A stretch of 28,460 bases of DNA from JANYCG01 sp031431035 (GTDB lineage: Bacteria > Pseudomonadota > Gammaproteobacteria > Burkholderiales > Burkholderiaceae_C), in the NCBI GenBank assembly GCA_031431035.1, contig JANPCR010000143.1:1-28460 (forward strand), given 5' to 3'. The notes beneath the pieces were generated by a model. The model saw only the letters and a list, made by a program, of their open reading frames with translations, was not told where the DNA came from and did no database searches. Both the position numbers and the translations under genes were made by a program. Shown piece by piece: positions 21,506-28,460 of this stretch. Numbering within the stretch: the stretch's first letter is position 1; every line of letters begins with the position of its first letter.

Positions 21506-23353
21506 TCATTGCGCACAAGTTTGATGCGAATAGGTCACAAGATCTTTAGGGACAAAACCAAATTGGCTGGATTGCCCGATTACATCCACCACCGTCTGCC
21601 CCGACGCGGCAATCACAATCAACGGGTAAGTGCCCGTCAAATCGCCGTTGACTACCATTTCGGGCACGCCAATCCAAGGGTTGAATGAGGCGCGCACGGG
21701 TTGAACCGTTGTGCCGGGAGGTGCCTCAATCGCCGCGATCGACACTACCCAGCCTCGGCTGTCCAAAATGACCATGAAAAAGCTGCGCATATTAGCCTTG
21801 GGCCAAAGGCAAGTGAAGAGGTCGAAGGTCAAGCTGCTGAAACCAGGAATTTGACTGCCACTGCTGAAGATTGGCCCAAAAACATTACTCGGGCTGAAGG
21901 TGAACGCCATCGCATCCGCCGCCTTCAGCGTCAGCCCATCATTGTCGACTTTCAGACTCGCCCCTGAAAAAGCGGGCACCGCGTAGATTCCGCCCAGGCC
22001 GTCCAAGCTGCGGAAATTGGCATTTACCTCGTCAAACGGCAAGGTGATGCCAGCGCGCGATAGGGCGGCTTTGGAGTCCATCGGTAAATCAATATCGACT
22101 TTGGGCAGCATCATTTCGCCAGCGGCGGGTGTGGCACCACTGCCCAGTAGGCCTTGCACCGCCTCTGCCAATGCGGCTTCCAGACGGGTTTTGCTGAAAT
22201 CTTGCAATTTGCCGACCTGTGGCCGCAAAGTCATCAGTTGCAGGCCGTCAGCCATCGGCAACACGTCTGCGGTGAAGTCAGCGCCTGCGAATCGTTTCAC
22301 ACCCGCCGTCACCCTCAGCAGGGGTAGGCGCACCAGGTCGTGCTTTGTGATGCCTCGGTCAAAAACGCCCTCAAACGGCGTGACCGCACCCCAATTGGCC
22401 TGTTCAGACACTGAATTGGCAACCACAGCGCGGATATTGCGGGTAGGGCCAGGCAAGTTGGCGGGCGAAAGCTTGTCGCTGGCCGCTGCCAGGCCTTTGG
22501 TCAACGCAAAATCTGTGGTGAAGCTGCCACTGGCAAAGTCAGTTTCAGCGGCTTGCCATGCCTTCAGGCGCGGCCATGGCCCCAAGGTGTCGGTAGATTG
22601 GAAGAAGCCCGTGCGAAAGCGCCGCCCCCGATCCGCCCACAACTGGTGCGTGACTCGGCTGGTTTGCAGAGTTGCCACGTACTGCACGGGCGCGGTGTCG
22701 AACCCGCTGTTTTTGATTTGCGTCAAAGTGTCGCCACTGGACGCCGCCGTCAAATCGCGCAGCAAAGCGTAAGTCAAAGGCGGCACCACCACGGCGTTGA
22801 TAGCAAAACTAGAATAGTTTGAATTGATTGCCATGTCTGCCGCAAGCTGCGCAACCGCCAACTTGCGGTTGGCCGCCGCCAGCGCAGCCATGGCCGCAGC
22901 GTCCGGAAACGGGTCAGTCGCGGTGATGACGCCCGTGTTGCGCCGCGCCAAATACTCGGGCACGGTCAACTGCGTGGGTTCGACAAAAATCACGCTGTTG
23001 TCAGGTGCAGCGGTCGAATTAGCGGCGGCAATAGACGGCGTGTTGGCAACCGGGCCCGCCGCGATGGGGGCGGCCACGCTGGCAGGTTGCGCACCTGCCG
23101 CATCCACAGCGGTCGAACCCGCCGGCGCAGAAGCTGTGGACGACGGCAAAACTGACGTGGGTGATGTGGATGCAACGCCAGCGACTCCAGCAACACCCGC
23201 CAAGACGGTGGCATCGGTCGCCGCGTTACCTGCGCTGGCAGCCGCCGACGTGCTTTCAGCCACCGACCCTTCGCCGCCGCCGCACGCCACCAGCGCCAAG
23301 CTGGTTGCCAAGCTCAATGCCCCTAAAACCGACAATTTTGCTAATCTTTTCAC
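21506..23353 (-). CDS. Serpin-like lipoprotein
   Basis: 615-residue lipoprotein. The signal peptide ends in the lipobox LVAC, with lipidated Cys near residue 24, followed by an Ala/Ser/Thr-rich linker to about 125. The rest follows the serpin order: a helix region VVVPPLTYALLRDLTAASSGDTLTQI (like the serpin SPLSIS...GAxGxTxxQI block), an NSVSEQANWG segment resembling the serpin N-x-W-x-x-x-x-T helix, MLPKVDIDLPMDSKAAL (like the LPKFKIE...DL block), then ASLKVDNDGLTLKAADAMAF in hinge position and a C-terminal FFMVILDSRGWVVSIAAI strand pair (like PFLFFIRDxxTGxILFMG). Start is GTG 23353 after AGGGAG. Serpins are rare in proteobacteria. Family assignment is from pattern similarity; inhibitory activity is not established because the reactive loop is unusual. 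Confidence 0.65.
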   Translation of the reverse strand: MKRLAKLSVLGALSLATSLALVACGGGEGSVAESTSAAASAGNAATDATVLAGVAGVAGVASTSPTSVLPSSTASAPAGSTAVDAAGAQPASVAAPIAAGPVANTPSIAAANSTAAPDNSVIFVEPTQLTVPEYLARRNTGVITATDPFPDAAAMAALAAANRKLAVAQLAADMAINSNYSSFAINAVVVPPLTYALLRDLTAASSGDTLTQIKNSGFDTAPVQYVATLQTSRVTHQLWADRGRRFRTGFFQSTDTLGPWPRLKAWQAAETDFASGSFTTDFALTKGLAAASDKLSPANLPGPTRNIRAVVANSVSEQANWGAVTPFEGVFDRGITKHDLVRLPLLRVTAGVKRFAGADFTADVLPMADGLQLMTLRPQVGKLQDFSKTRLEAALAEAVQGLLGSGATPAAGEMMLPKVDIDLPMDSKAALSRAGITLPFDEVNANFRSLDGLGGIYAVPAFSGASLKVDNDGLTLKAADAMAFTFSPSNVFGPIFSSGSQIPGFSSLTFDLFTCLWPKANMRSFFMVILDSRGWVVSIAAIEAPPGTTVQPVRASFNPWIGVPEMVVNGDLTGTYPLIVIAASGQTVVDVIGQSSQFGFVPKDLVTYSHQTCAQ

Positions 23354-23491
23354 CCGCCACTCCCTCTGTAACCCTTTGTTAGAGCCATTTTAGGGAAATC
23401 GGGGCCTTGGCGCTTGGCTGTTTTTGGGTCATTTGTCACTCTTTGAGGCAGCCTATGTGTCGACTGAATGAAATCTGGCGCTGTTTCGCTG

Positions 23492-24004
23492 TCAGCCCTC
23501 GCCTGCCAAGCGCAAAATTTCAAGCACCAAGGGCTCAGACACGAAATAGCTGTGCTCCCGCCAAGCTGACAAAACGGGCTTGACACTGGCAATCAAGCCC
23601 TGCTGTTTAAGTAGGGCCAATACCGTGCCGCTGCCAATGACGCGCACGCCCAGCCGAGCGGCAACGCGACGTGCGCGGCGCTCGTCGATCAGTGTCAGCA
23701 AGCCCCGCTGCAAGGCATAAGACAACACGGCAACTTCGCCGCCGCCCAAGCCATGGGCAAAGCTGGCGTCCAGCGGCTTTAAGTCAGCCGACGGAATGAT
23801 CTGCAAGCGGTGGGCAAGGGTGAGGTCGCGCAAAATGACGGCTCCTGGGGCAGACACGTCTTCGGTGCATTCTTGAAAAACCGCCTCGGGCACCAACAAA
23901 CCACCCAACAAGTCGATGGCCTTGGGCAGAACGCCACCCACGGACAGGGCAATGAGCGGCCCAGCGTCAGCCACGATGAGCTTGGGAAAGCTCTGCTGCG
24001 GCAT
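23492..24004 (-). CDS. PIN-domain toxin, DUF3368-like
   Basis: 170-residue protein with a PIN nuclease fold: VADAGPLIAL near residue 12 with the first acidic residue, VFQECTED near 43, the FAHGLGGGEVAVLSYAL segment with the middle acidic residue, and LLTLIDERRARRVAARLGVRVIGSGTVLALLKQQGLI, typical of DUF3368. Such proteins are thought to act as RNases in type II toxin-antitoxin systems. ATG 24004 overlaps the antitoxin stop by one base; GTG 24007 would give the four-base GTGA overlap. Either way the two genes are translationally coupled. The cleavage target is unknown. Confidence 0.82.
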   Translation of the reverse strand: MPQQSFPKLIVADAGPLIALSVGGVLPKAIDLLGGLLVPEAVFQECTEDVSAPGAVILRDLTLAHRLQIIPSADLKPLDASFAHGLGGGEVAVLSYALQRGLLTLIDERRARRVAARLGVRVIGSGTVLALLKQQGLIASVKPVLSAWREHSYFVSEPLVLEILRLAGEG

Positions 24005-24348
24005 CACGCTTTGGGGGCAACTAAATGGGATTGCAACAGTACCAATTCAGCCGCCAGATCGCTGGTCTCATCGACCATGCTGTAGCCGCACGCGCCCAAG
24101 TGTTGCAAGTACCGGGCGTAGGGCAAACCAGCCAACTTGGCACCGGCTGCCACTGACAGTTCACCGTCTCTTACCAGTTTGTCGGCCATGGCCACGCTCA
24201 CGCCCGACTGAAGCAAAGCGTCGTTGAACGGCATGGCGACGAACAGCGGTTTGCCGTGTTTTGAAACCACTGAATACGCGCCGTTTTCAGCGTTGCGCAC
24301 TAGCTCGCCCGTGTGTTCGCGCAAATCGCGCACTGCGAAAGACTGCAT
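24004..24348 (-). CDS. Antitoxin with Phd-like N-terminus and UPF0175-like C-terminal half
   Basis: 114-residue antitoxin. The N-terminal half (FAVRDLREHTGELVRNAENGAYSVVSKHGKPLFVAMPF, residues about 4-42) matches Phd/YefM DNA-binding antitoxins. The C-terminal half (SVAAGAKLAGLPYARYLQHLGACGYSMVD, about 65-95) resembles UPF0175 proteins, which usually pair with DUF3368 PIN toxins. It precedes and overlaps the toxin gene. AGGAGT lies before the ATG. A perfect 11-bp inverted repeat (24368-24391) lies 20 bases upstream, as expected for autoregulation by the antitoxin. The two-part architecture is somewhat unusual; the domain split is my reading of the sequence. Confidence 0.78.
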   Translation of the reverse strand: MQSFAVRDLREHTGELVRNAENGAYSVVSKHGKPLFVAMPFNDALLQSGVSVAMADKLVRDGELSVAAGAKLAGLPYARYLQHLGACGYSMVDETSDLAAELVLLQSHLVAPKA

Positions 24349-24367
24349 AGTTGGACTCCTAGCCTAA

Positions 24368-24391
24368 TTGTGCCATCATTTGATGGCACAA
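24368..24391. promoter_or_regulatory. Operator of the PIN toxin-antitoxin pair
   Basis: TTGTGCCATCA (24368-24378), two-base spacer, TGATGGCACAA (24381-24391): perfect 11-bp arms. It is placed directly upstream of the antitoxin ribosome-binding site, the usual binding site of a Phd-type antitoxin or its complex with the toxin. Confidence 0.75.
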
Positions 24392-24412
24392 AACTAACTG
24401 GACTGGAGGATT

Positions 24413-24441
24413 TTGACCTCCAACCTGCTGATTGATGTATT
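24413..24441 (+). promoter_or_regulatory. Probable promoter of the GntR-dioxygenase-dehydrogenase operon
   Basis: TTGACC (24413-24418), 17-base spacer, TGTATT (24436-24441). Transcription would start near 24448, leaving only about five bases before the ATG at 24453. The -35 overlaps a GGAGG/CCTCC inverted repeat (24405-24421). The -10 overlaps the GntR operator palindrome. Confidence 0.45.
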
Positions 24442-24454
24442 CTGTATACAGAAT
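24439..24454. promoter_or_regulatory. GntR-type operator palindrome at the start of the regulator gene
   Basis: ATTCTGTATACAGAAT is a perfect 16-bp palindrome with a TGTATACA core, close to operators of GntR/FCD regulators. It overlaps the predicted -10, the transcription start and the first base pair of the ATG at 24453, so binding would block transcription: likely autorepression. Confidence 0.7.
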
Positions 24455-25205
24455 GCAAACTAAACCTCACCACGCGTACCGTCCTACGCCCCATCCAGCG
24501 CCGCACCTCATCCAAATCGAATCGTCACCAGATTTGGTCGATCAGGTTTACCGCAGCTTGCTGGACGCCATCAGCGACGGCACTTTGGCGCCGGGTGCGC
24601 GCATCACGCAAGAGGAGATTGCGGCGCAATTGGCCGTGTCGCGCCAGCCTGTTTTGCAGGCCTTGCGGCTCTTGAAGAAAGACGGGTTTGTGCTGGATGC
24701 GCCAGGGCGTGGCGTGTTGGTGGCACCGATCAATGTAGACGGGTTGGTGCAAATTTACCAAGTGCGAAGCGCGTTGGACGCGTTGGCGGCCAGGTTGGCG
24801 GCAGGCGGGCGCGTTCAGATCGATAGGCGTTTGATCACGCAAGGTCGCGCTGCCGCACACGGCAACAACGTCAAAGCCATGATGGCCGCTGACGAGGCCT
24901 TTCATGCGGCTATTTACGCCGCATCGGGCAACCCGCTCATCGCCGCCAGCGCGCAATTGCATTGGCAGCACATTCGCCGCGCCATGGGGGCGGTGTTGCA
25001 GGTGTCGACCATGCGCGAAACCATTTGGGACGAGCACGCGGCCATTGCAGAGGCCATTGCCCAAGGCGATGAAGACGCAGCTGAACGCTTGATTCGACAA
25101 CACGGCATTGACGCGAGCAACAACCTGGCCCGCTTGCTGGCCACAGCCCTCGCCCAAGGCCAAAACACCAACCCAAACCCAATTTCTCAAGGAGCGATTC
25201 AATGA
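24453..25205 (+). CDS. GntR-family transcriptional regulator, FCD type
   Basis: 250-residue regulator. The winged HTH spans about residues 27-90 (VDQVYRSLLDAISDGTLAPGARITQEEIAAQLAVSR split over the helices, then ALRLLKKDGFV and a GRGVLV wing). An all-helical FCD ligand domain follows (about 95-235, with DEAFHAAIYAASGNPLI, the metal/ligand histidine region and MRETIWDEHAAIAEAIAQGDEDAAERLIRQH). Start choice: TTG 24432 and ATG 24435 would place the start inside or before the operator; ATG 24453 is the last candidate before the HTH. There is no Shine-Dalgarno sequence for it, so the mRNA may be nearly leaderless. It overlaps the next gene by four bases (ATGA). It probably controls that dioxygenase/dehydrogenase operon and itself; the effector is unknown. 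Confidence 0.88.
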   Translation: MQTKPHHAYRPTPHPAPHLIQIESSPDLVDQVYRSLLDAISDGTLAPGARITQEEIAAQLAVSRQPVLQALRLLKKDGFVLDAPGRGVLVAPINVDGLVQIYQVRSALDALAARLAAGGRVQIDRRLITQGRAAAHGNNVKAMMAADEAFHAAIYAASGNPLIAASAQLHWQHIRRAMGAVLQVSTMRETIWDEHAAIAEAIAQGDEDAAERLIRQHGIDASNNLARLLATALAQGQNTNPNPISQGAIQ

Positions 25206-26083
25206 AACTGACCCCCGAGCAAAAAGCCCAGTTTGACCGCGACGGTTACCTGTTTTTCCCTGCCCTGTTCACGCCGCAAGAAACCCAAAAACTCAACGAC
25301 GCTGTGCCCGAACTTTATGAGCGCCGCGAAGACTTTAACGTGCGAGAAAAAGGCAAAGACGCGGTGCGTACCAACTTTGCCGCGCACATGTACAGCGAGC
25401 CTTTTGCCCGCCTGGCCCGCCACCCACGCATGATCGAGCCGGTGGAAGATTTGCTGGGTGAGGCGCTTTACATGCACCAGTTCAAAATCAACGGAAAAAT
25501 GGCCTTTGAAGGCGACGTGTGGCAGTGGCACCAGGACTACGGCACCTGGTTGAATGACGACCTGATGCCGACTGAGCGCGCCATGAACATCGCTATTTTT
25601 TTGGACGACGTGACGGAGCACAACGGCCCGCTGATGTTCATCCCCGGCAGCCACAAAAAAGGCGTGGTCGATGCCAAGCACGACCTGACCACGACCAGCT
25701 ACCCGCTGTGGACGGTCAGCAATGATTTGATTCGCCAACTGGTGCAGCGCGGCGGTGGCAAAAACGGCGGCATTGTCAGCCCCAAAGGCCCGGCCGGGTC
25801 GATGATTTTGTTTCACTCGTGTTTGGTTCACGCCTCTGGCAGCAACTTGTCGCCCTTCAATCGGGTCGCGGTTTACCTGAGCCTGTGCGCCGTGAGCAAC
25901 CACATTCGCCGCCACAAACGGCCCGAATACATTGCCCACCGCGACTTCACGCCCATCACTTGCCTGCCTGATGACTGCTTGGTCAAAGACTACCCGGTTG
26001 ATCTGCCCTGGAAAGACGGCGTGCCCGCCACCGCCATGCAAACGTCGATGGACGAAATTGCCGCTCCACGCAAAGTAGCCTGA
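25202..26083 (+). CDS. Phytanoyl-CoA dioxygenase (PhyH) family, EctD-like Fe(II)/2-oxoglutarate oxygenase
   Basis: 293-residue non-heme iron oxygenase. The iron triad is visible as His110 and Asp112 in WHQD, and His210 in LVHASGSN. Arg221 is the likely 2-oxoglutarate anchor. The segment WHQDYGTWLNDDLMP with NGPLMFIPGSHK resembles the signature of ectoine hydroxylase (EctD), though no ectoine biosynthesis genes are near. It therefore probably hydroxylates a small polar molecule in the cytoplasm rather than phytanoyl-CoA. It has a strong AAGGAG ribosome-binding site, starts inside the GntR stop codon (ATGA) and is followed five bases later by the SAF-domain dehydrogenase, so all three are one operon. 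Substrate unknown. Confidence 0.87.
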   Translation: MKLTPEQKAQFDRDGYLFFPALFTPQETQKLNDAVPELYERREDFNVREKGKDAVRTNFAAHMYSEPFARLARHPRMIEPVEDLLGEALYMHQFKINGKMAFEGDVWQWHQDYGTWLNDDLMPTERAMNIAIFLDDVTEHNGPLMFIPGSHKKGVVDAKHDLTTTSYPLWTVSNDLIRQLVQRGGGKNGGIVSPKGPAGSMILFHSCLVHASGSNLSPFNRVAVYLSLCAVSNHIRRHKRPEYIAHRDFTPITCLPDDCLVKDYPVDLPWKDGVPATAMQTSMDEIAAPRKVA

Positions 26084-26088
26084 TCACG

Positions 26089-27453
26089 ATGAACCTGTAC
26101 ACCAAACTCCAACAACGCGCGGCAGACCACAAACCGGTTCGCATCGGACTGATTGGCGCGGGCAAATTCGGCTCCATGTACCTGGCGCAGATTCCGCGCA
26201 CACCGGGCGTGCATTTGGTGGCCATTGCCGACTTGTCGCCCGACGCAGCCCGCGCGAACCTGGCCCGTGTCGGCTGGAAACCCGAGTTGACCCAAGCGCC
26301 TTCTGCCCAAGCCGCTATTCAAACCGGTGCCACCTGGATCACCGAGGACTGGCACGCGGTTGTGACGCATCCGCAAATCGACATCATTGTGGAGTGCACT
26401 GGCAACCCGGTGGCGGCGGTAGAGCACTGCCTGCTGGCGTTCCAGCACGGCAAGCATGTGGTGAATGTGACGGTCGAAGCCGATGCGTTTTGCGGTCCCT
26501 TGCTAGCCCGCAAGGCGGCGCAGGCAGGCGTGGTGTATTCACTCGCGTTTGGCGACCAACCCGCACTGATTTGCGATTTGGTAGATTGGGCGCGCACCTG
26601 CGGCTTCCCTGTGGTGGCGGCTGGGCGGGGCCACAAATGGTTGCCGCACTTTTGCGAATCAACCCCCGACACGGTGTGGGGCAACTACGGCCTGACGCCC
26701 GAGCAAGCCCTGCGCGGCGGGCTGAACCCCAAAATGTTCAACAGCTTTCTGGATGGTTCGAAGCCCAGCATCGAATCGACCGCTGTTGCCAACGCCACGG
26801 GCCTGACTGTGCCAAGCAACGGCCTGTTGTACCCGCCTGCCAGTGTCGAAGACATTCCATTTGTGACGCGCCCCAAAGCAGAGGGCGGCGTGCTGGAGCG
26901 CAAAGGCATGGTGGAGGTGATCTCGTCCCTGGAAGCCAATGGCCGCAAAATTCCCTATGACATTCGCATGGGCGTGTGGGTGACGGTCGAGGGCGAGACC
27001 GAGTACATCCGCAATTGTTTTGAGGAATACAACGCCCACACCGACCCCAGTGGCCGCTATTTCACGCTGTACAAACGCTGGCATTTGATTGGCCTGGAAG
27101 TCGGCGTGTCGGTCGCGTCCGTCGCCTTGCGTGGCGAGCCCACGGGTGTGGCCACCTGTTGGAACGCTGACGTGGTGGCCACCGCCAAGAAAGATTTGAA
27201 ACCGGGTGACATGCTGGACGGCGAGGGAGGCTACACGGTATGGGGCAAGTTGCTGCCTGCCGACACGTCGACGAGGATGGGCGGTTTGCCTTTGGGCCTG
27301 GCGCATCAGGTCAAGGTGATTCGGCCGGTTAAAAAAGGCCAGAGCCTGAGCTGGGCCGATGTGGCGATGGACACGACCACCGATGCGTACAAGGTGCGGC
27401 GCGAGATGGAGGCGATGTTTGCGCCTGCTGCAGAGCTTAAGAAAGCGGCTTAG
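26089..27453 (+). CDS. NAD(P)-dependent oxidoreductase with homoserine-dehydrogenase-like N-terminus and C-terminal SAF domain
   Basis: 454-residue protein. The Rossmann fold starts at residue 18 (RIGLIGAGKFGSMYLAQI) and continues through IDIIVECTGNPVAAVEHCLLAF and GKHVVNVTVEADA, as in homoserine dehydrogenase-like enzymes. A central catalytic-like region has GHKWLPHF and NSFLDGSKPSIES. The C-terminal part (about 355-440, TAKKDLKPGDMLDGEGG and HQVKVIRPVKKGQSLSWADVAMD) is a SAF domain, as found in sugar-acid dehydratases and FlgA, which explains why relatives are sometimes called FlgA-like. Co-operonic with the dioxygenase, it likely oxidises the hydroxylated product or processes a related sugar or amino acid. 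This is inference; the reaction is unknown. Confidence 0.83.
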   Translation: MNLYTKLQQRAADHKPVRIGLIGAGKFGSMYLAQIPRTPGVHLVAIADLSPDAARANLARVGWKPELTQAPSAQAAIQTGATWITEDWHAVVTHPQIDIIVECTGNPVAAVEHCLLAFQHGKHVVNVTVEADAFCGPLLARKAAQAGVVYSLAFGDQPALICDLVDWARTCGFPVVAAGRGHKWLPHFCESTPDTVWGNYGLTPEQALRGGLNPKMFNSFLDGSKPSIESTAVANATGLTVPSNGLLYPPASVEDIPFVTRPKAEGGVLERKGMVEVISSLEANGRKIPYDIRMGVWVTVEGETEYIRNCFEEYNAHTDPSGRYFTLYKRWHLIGLEVGVSVASVALRGEPTGVATCWNADVVATAKKDLKPGDMLDGEGGYTVWGKLLPADTSTRMGGLPLGLAHQVKVIRPVKKGQSLSWADVAMDTTTDAYKVRREMEAMFAPAAELKKAA

Positions 27454-27885
27454 TCTGATCCGGTCACAGCGACAAGGCAAGTGGCATGCGGTTTTGGGAC
27501 GGAAGCAGGCGCAGGGCAGACCAGTTCCGACCGACGCCTGGTTTCAGTCCACGTATCCGCTGCTGACTGTTGAACTGTGTAAACCTGAAAGTCCATTCCG
27601 CCAAGAGTTTCGGGACAAAAAAAACCAATGTGATGTCATGGTTGCCTACTGGATGCACCATTGCTACAACGACGTATTGCGCGAAAAACTCCCGGCAACA
27701 CTGAATACACAGCAAGAGGGCGTGAGCGCGGGAGAATTGCTTGGTTTGTGCGGGTATCACAGTCAGCGCAAGGCAAATTCAATTGCCATACCACCCCAAA
27801 AGCCTTGAGATAGTTGAGACCACAAAATAAGTTTTTCAAAAAAAATGCCATAATGCGACCTCAATTTCACCTCAATTCAGGTCAC
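27454..27885. other. Intergenic region without a recognisable gene
   Basis: 432 bases between the dehydrogenase and the second antitoxin. Open frames exist on both strands (for example plus 27359-27808, whose start lies inside the dehydrogenase gene) but none matches a family I know, has a ribosome-binding site, or shows the codon pattern of the neighbours. Base composition falls below that of the flanking genes towards 27820-27860. It may be the remnant of a decayed gene or inserted DNA. Confidence 0.55.
27858..27883. promoter_or_regulatory. Direct and inverted repeats upstream of the second antitoxin
   Basis: ACCTCAATT occurs twice (27858-27866 and 27869-27877) at 11-base spacing, about one helical turn. 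GACCT (27857-27861) and AGGTC (27879-27883) form an inverted pair. A CATAAT box lies at 27849-27854. Together they are a plausible promoter-operator for antitoxin autoregulation. Confidence 0.4.
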
Positions 27886-28257
27886 ATGGAATCACAAGCC
27901 CTTCAAATTTCAATCCGCGAGCTAAAGGCCAGACCTGCGTTTGCAATTGCTCGCGCTCGGGCGGGAGTGACGGTGCAGATCACGTCACACCGCAAAACGG
28001 TGGCGCAAATCGTCGCCGCAGAATCGCCGTCTGAAGCGGCGACCAGGGGTCCTGTCAAACGCAAGTCCGCGCGCGATGCTATTGCTGCGAATTCAGGCGT
28101 AACGACCCGCGATGTGCTTGAGCGTTTGCACGCTGCTGGCGTCCAAGTGACAGAAGCCAGTCAGACTATCAACTTGGGCCGACCCATCGCTTTGGGGCCC
28201 TCGCCAGACGGCAAAACCATGAGCGACTTGATGCTGGACATGCGTGGCCTGCGGTGA
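27886..28257 (+). CDS. Phd/YefM-type antitoxin
   Basis: 123-residue antitoxin. The N-terminal domain (LQISIRELKARPAFAIARARAGVTVQITSHRKTVAQIVA, about residues 5-44) matches the Phd/YefM fold: REL.. helix, a basic loop, then the TSHRKTVAQIV strand equivalent to HGKPVAVLV. The C-terminal tail (about 75-123), including GRPIALGPSPDGKTMSDLMLDMRG, would wrap around the toxin. ATG 27886 is chosen because earlier in-frame starts (27814, 27853) add residues not seen in the family and read through the repeat region. Its stop overlaps the start of the next gene (GTGA), so it is coupled to that PIN toxin. Confidence 0.8.
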   Translation: MESQALQISIRELKARPAFAIARARAGVTVQITSHRKTVAQIVAAESPSEAATRGPVKRKSARDAIAANSGVTTRDVLERLHAAGVQVTEASQTINLGRPIALGPSPDGKTMSDLMLDMRGLR

Positions 28258-28460
28258 TTCTGTTTTGCGACACCTCGGCGTTGATGAAGCTGTACATCAA
28301 CGAAGCAGGTTCAGCGCCCATGGTGGCGCAGGCGCAGTCCGCCACCAGCCTTTTTGTGGCGGAAATCACTTGGGTTGAAATGCGCGCAGCCTTGGCGCAG
28401 CGAGTCCGACTTCAATCAACGCTCGCACCCGATGCAGACCAAGCGCTGGATCGTTTGCGC
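28254..28460 (+). CDS. VapC-like PIN-domain toxin, cut by the window edge
   Basis: The GTG at 28254 overlaps the antitoxin stop by four bases. The first 69 residues are visible: MILFCDTSALMKLYINE carries the first PIN acidic residue (Asp6), and FVAEITWVEMRAALAQR carries the conserved VxE glutamate in helix 3. This is the N-terminal half of a typical VapC (about 130-140 residues); the remainder and its acidic residues lie beyond 28460. With the Phd/YefM-type antitoxin it forms a type II toxin-antitoxin pair acting on RNA. Confidence 0.8.
   Translation, partial: MILFCDTSALMKLYINEAGSAPMVAQAQSATSLFVAEITWVEMRAALAQRVRLQSTLAPDADQALDRLR

Noticed and set aside
25199..26041. Minus-strand 280-codon open frame opposite the dioxygenase gene
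   Set aside because: The plus strand shows an intact iron-binding triad and strong ribosome-binding site; the minus frame has no recognisable motif.
1..28460. CRISPR arrays, tRNA or rRNA genes, full insertion sequences and phage genes
   Set aside because: I looked for spaced direct repeats, tRNA-like arms and transposase motifs and found none that hold up.

Overview
The window comes from a beta-proteobacterium of the order Burkholderiales, most likely family Comamonadaceae (Rhodoferax/Polaromonas/Limnohabitans-like). This rests on GC-rich coding sequence, an S-adenosylhomocysteine (SAH) riboswitch in front of metH, a metH without its homocysteine-binding domain, and dispersed intergenic repeats of a kind I associate with this family. 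The assignment is inferred from gene content and motifs, not from a database search.

Region by region. Positions 65-4052 hold a nitronate monooxygenase-like flavoprotein, a periplasmic histidine-phosphatase-like protein, an MFS transporter on the minus strand and a small conserved-looking unknown. Positions 4304-7803 hold an ECF sigma factor next to a membrane Ser/Thr kinase, followed by a GNAT acetyltransferase (7921-8589). Positions 8727-17178 form one co-directional D-xylose gene set: xylF, xylH and xylG (ABC uptake), a ROK regulator, xylB, xylA and a Gfo/Idh/MocA oxidoreductase. Positions 17204-20167 hold a promoter, an SAH riboswitch with a visible Shine-Dalgarno sequestor, and metH. Next come a glycine-zipper envelope protein (20360-21262) and, convergent to it, a serpin-like lipoprotein (21506-23353, minus). 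A minus-strand toxin-antitoxin pair (PIN toxin plus Phd/UPF0175-like antitoxin) lies at 23492-24348. Divergent from it is a GntR regulator - EctD-like dioxygenase - SAF-domain dehydrogenase operon (24453-27453). The window ends in a second toxin-antitoxin pair, whose VapC-like PIN toxin is cut by the window edge.

How the genes work together. Xylose is bound by XylF, imported by XylH/XylG, isomerised by XylA and phosphorylated by XylB to xylulose 5-phosphate; the ROK protein is the likely local repressor. MetH and its riboswitch couple recycling of the methyl cycle to SAH level. The sigma/kinase pair looks like a self-contained phospho-signalling switch: the sigma factor lacks the usual acidic region 2.2 motif and has threonines there instead. 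The GntR-PhyH-SAF operon looks like a small, uncharacterised oxidative pathway for an unknown small molecule.

The most notable non-coding structures are three 114-115 bp copies of one dispersed repeat ending in a terminator palindrome, a repeat-like element translated inside XylG, a perfect 15-bp hairpin between xylF and xylH, a long-range 11-bp inverted repeat that covers the xylF ribosome-binding site, and clean operators in front of both the first toxin-antitoxin pair and the GntR gene.
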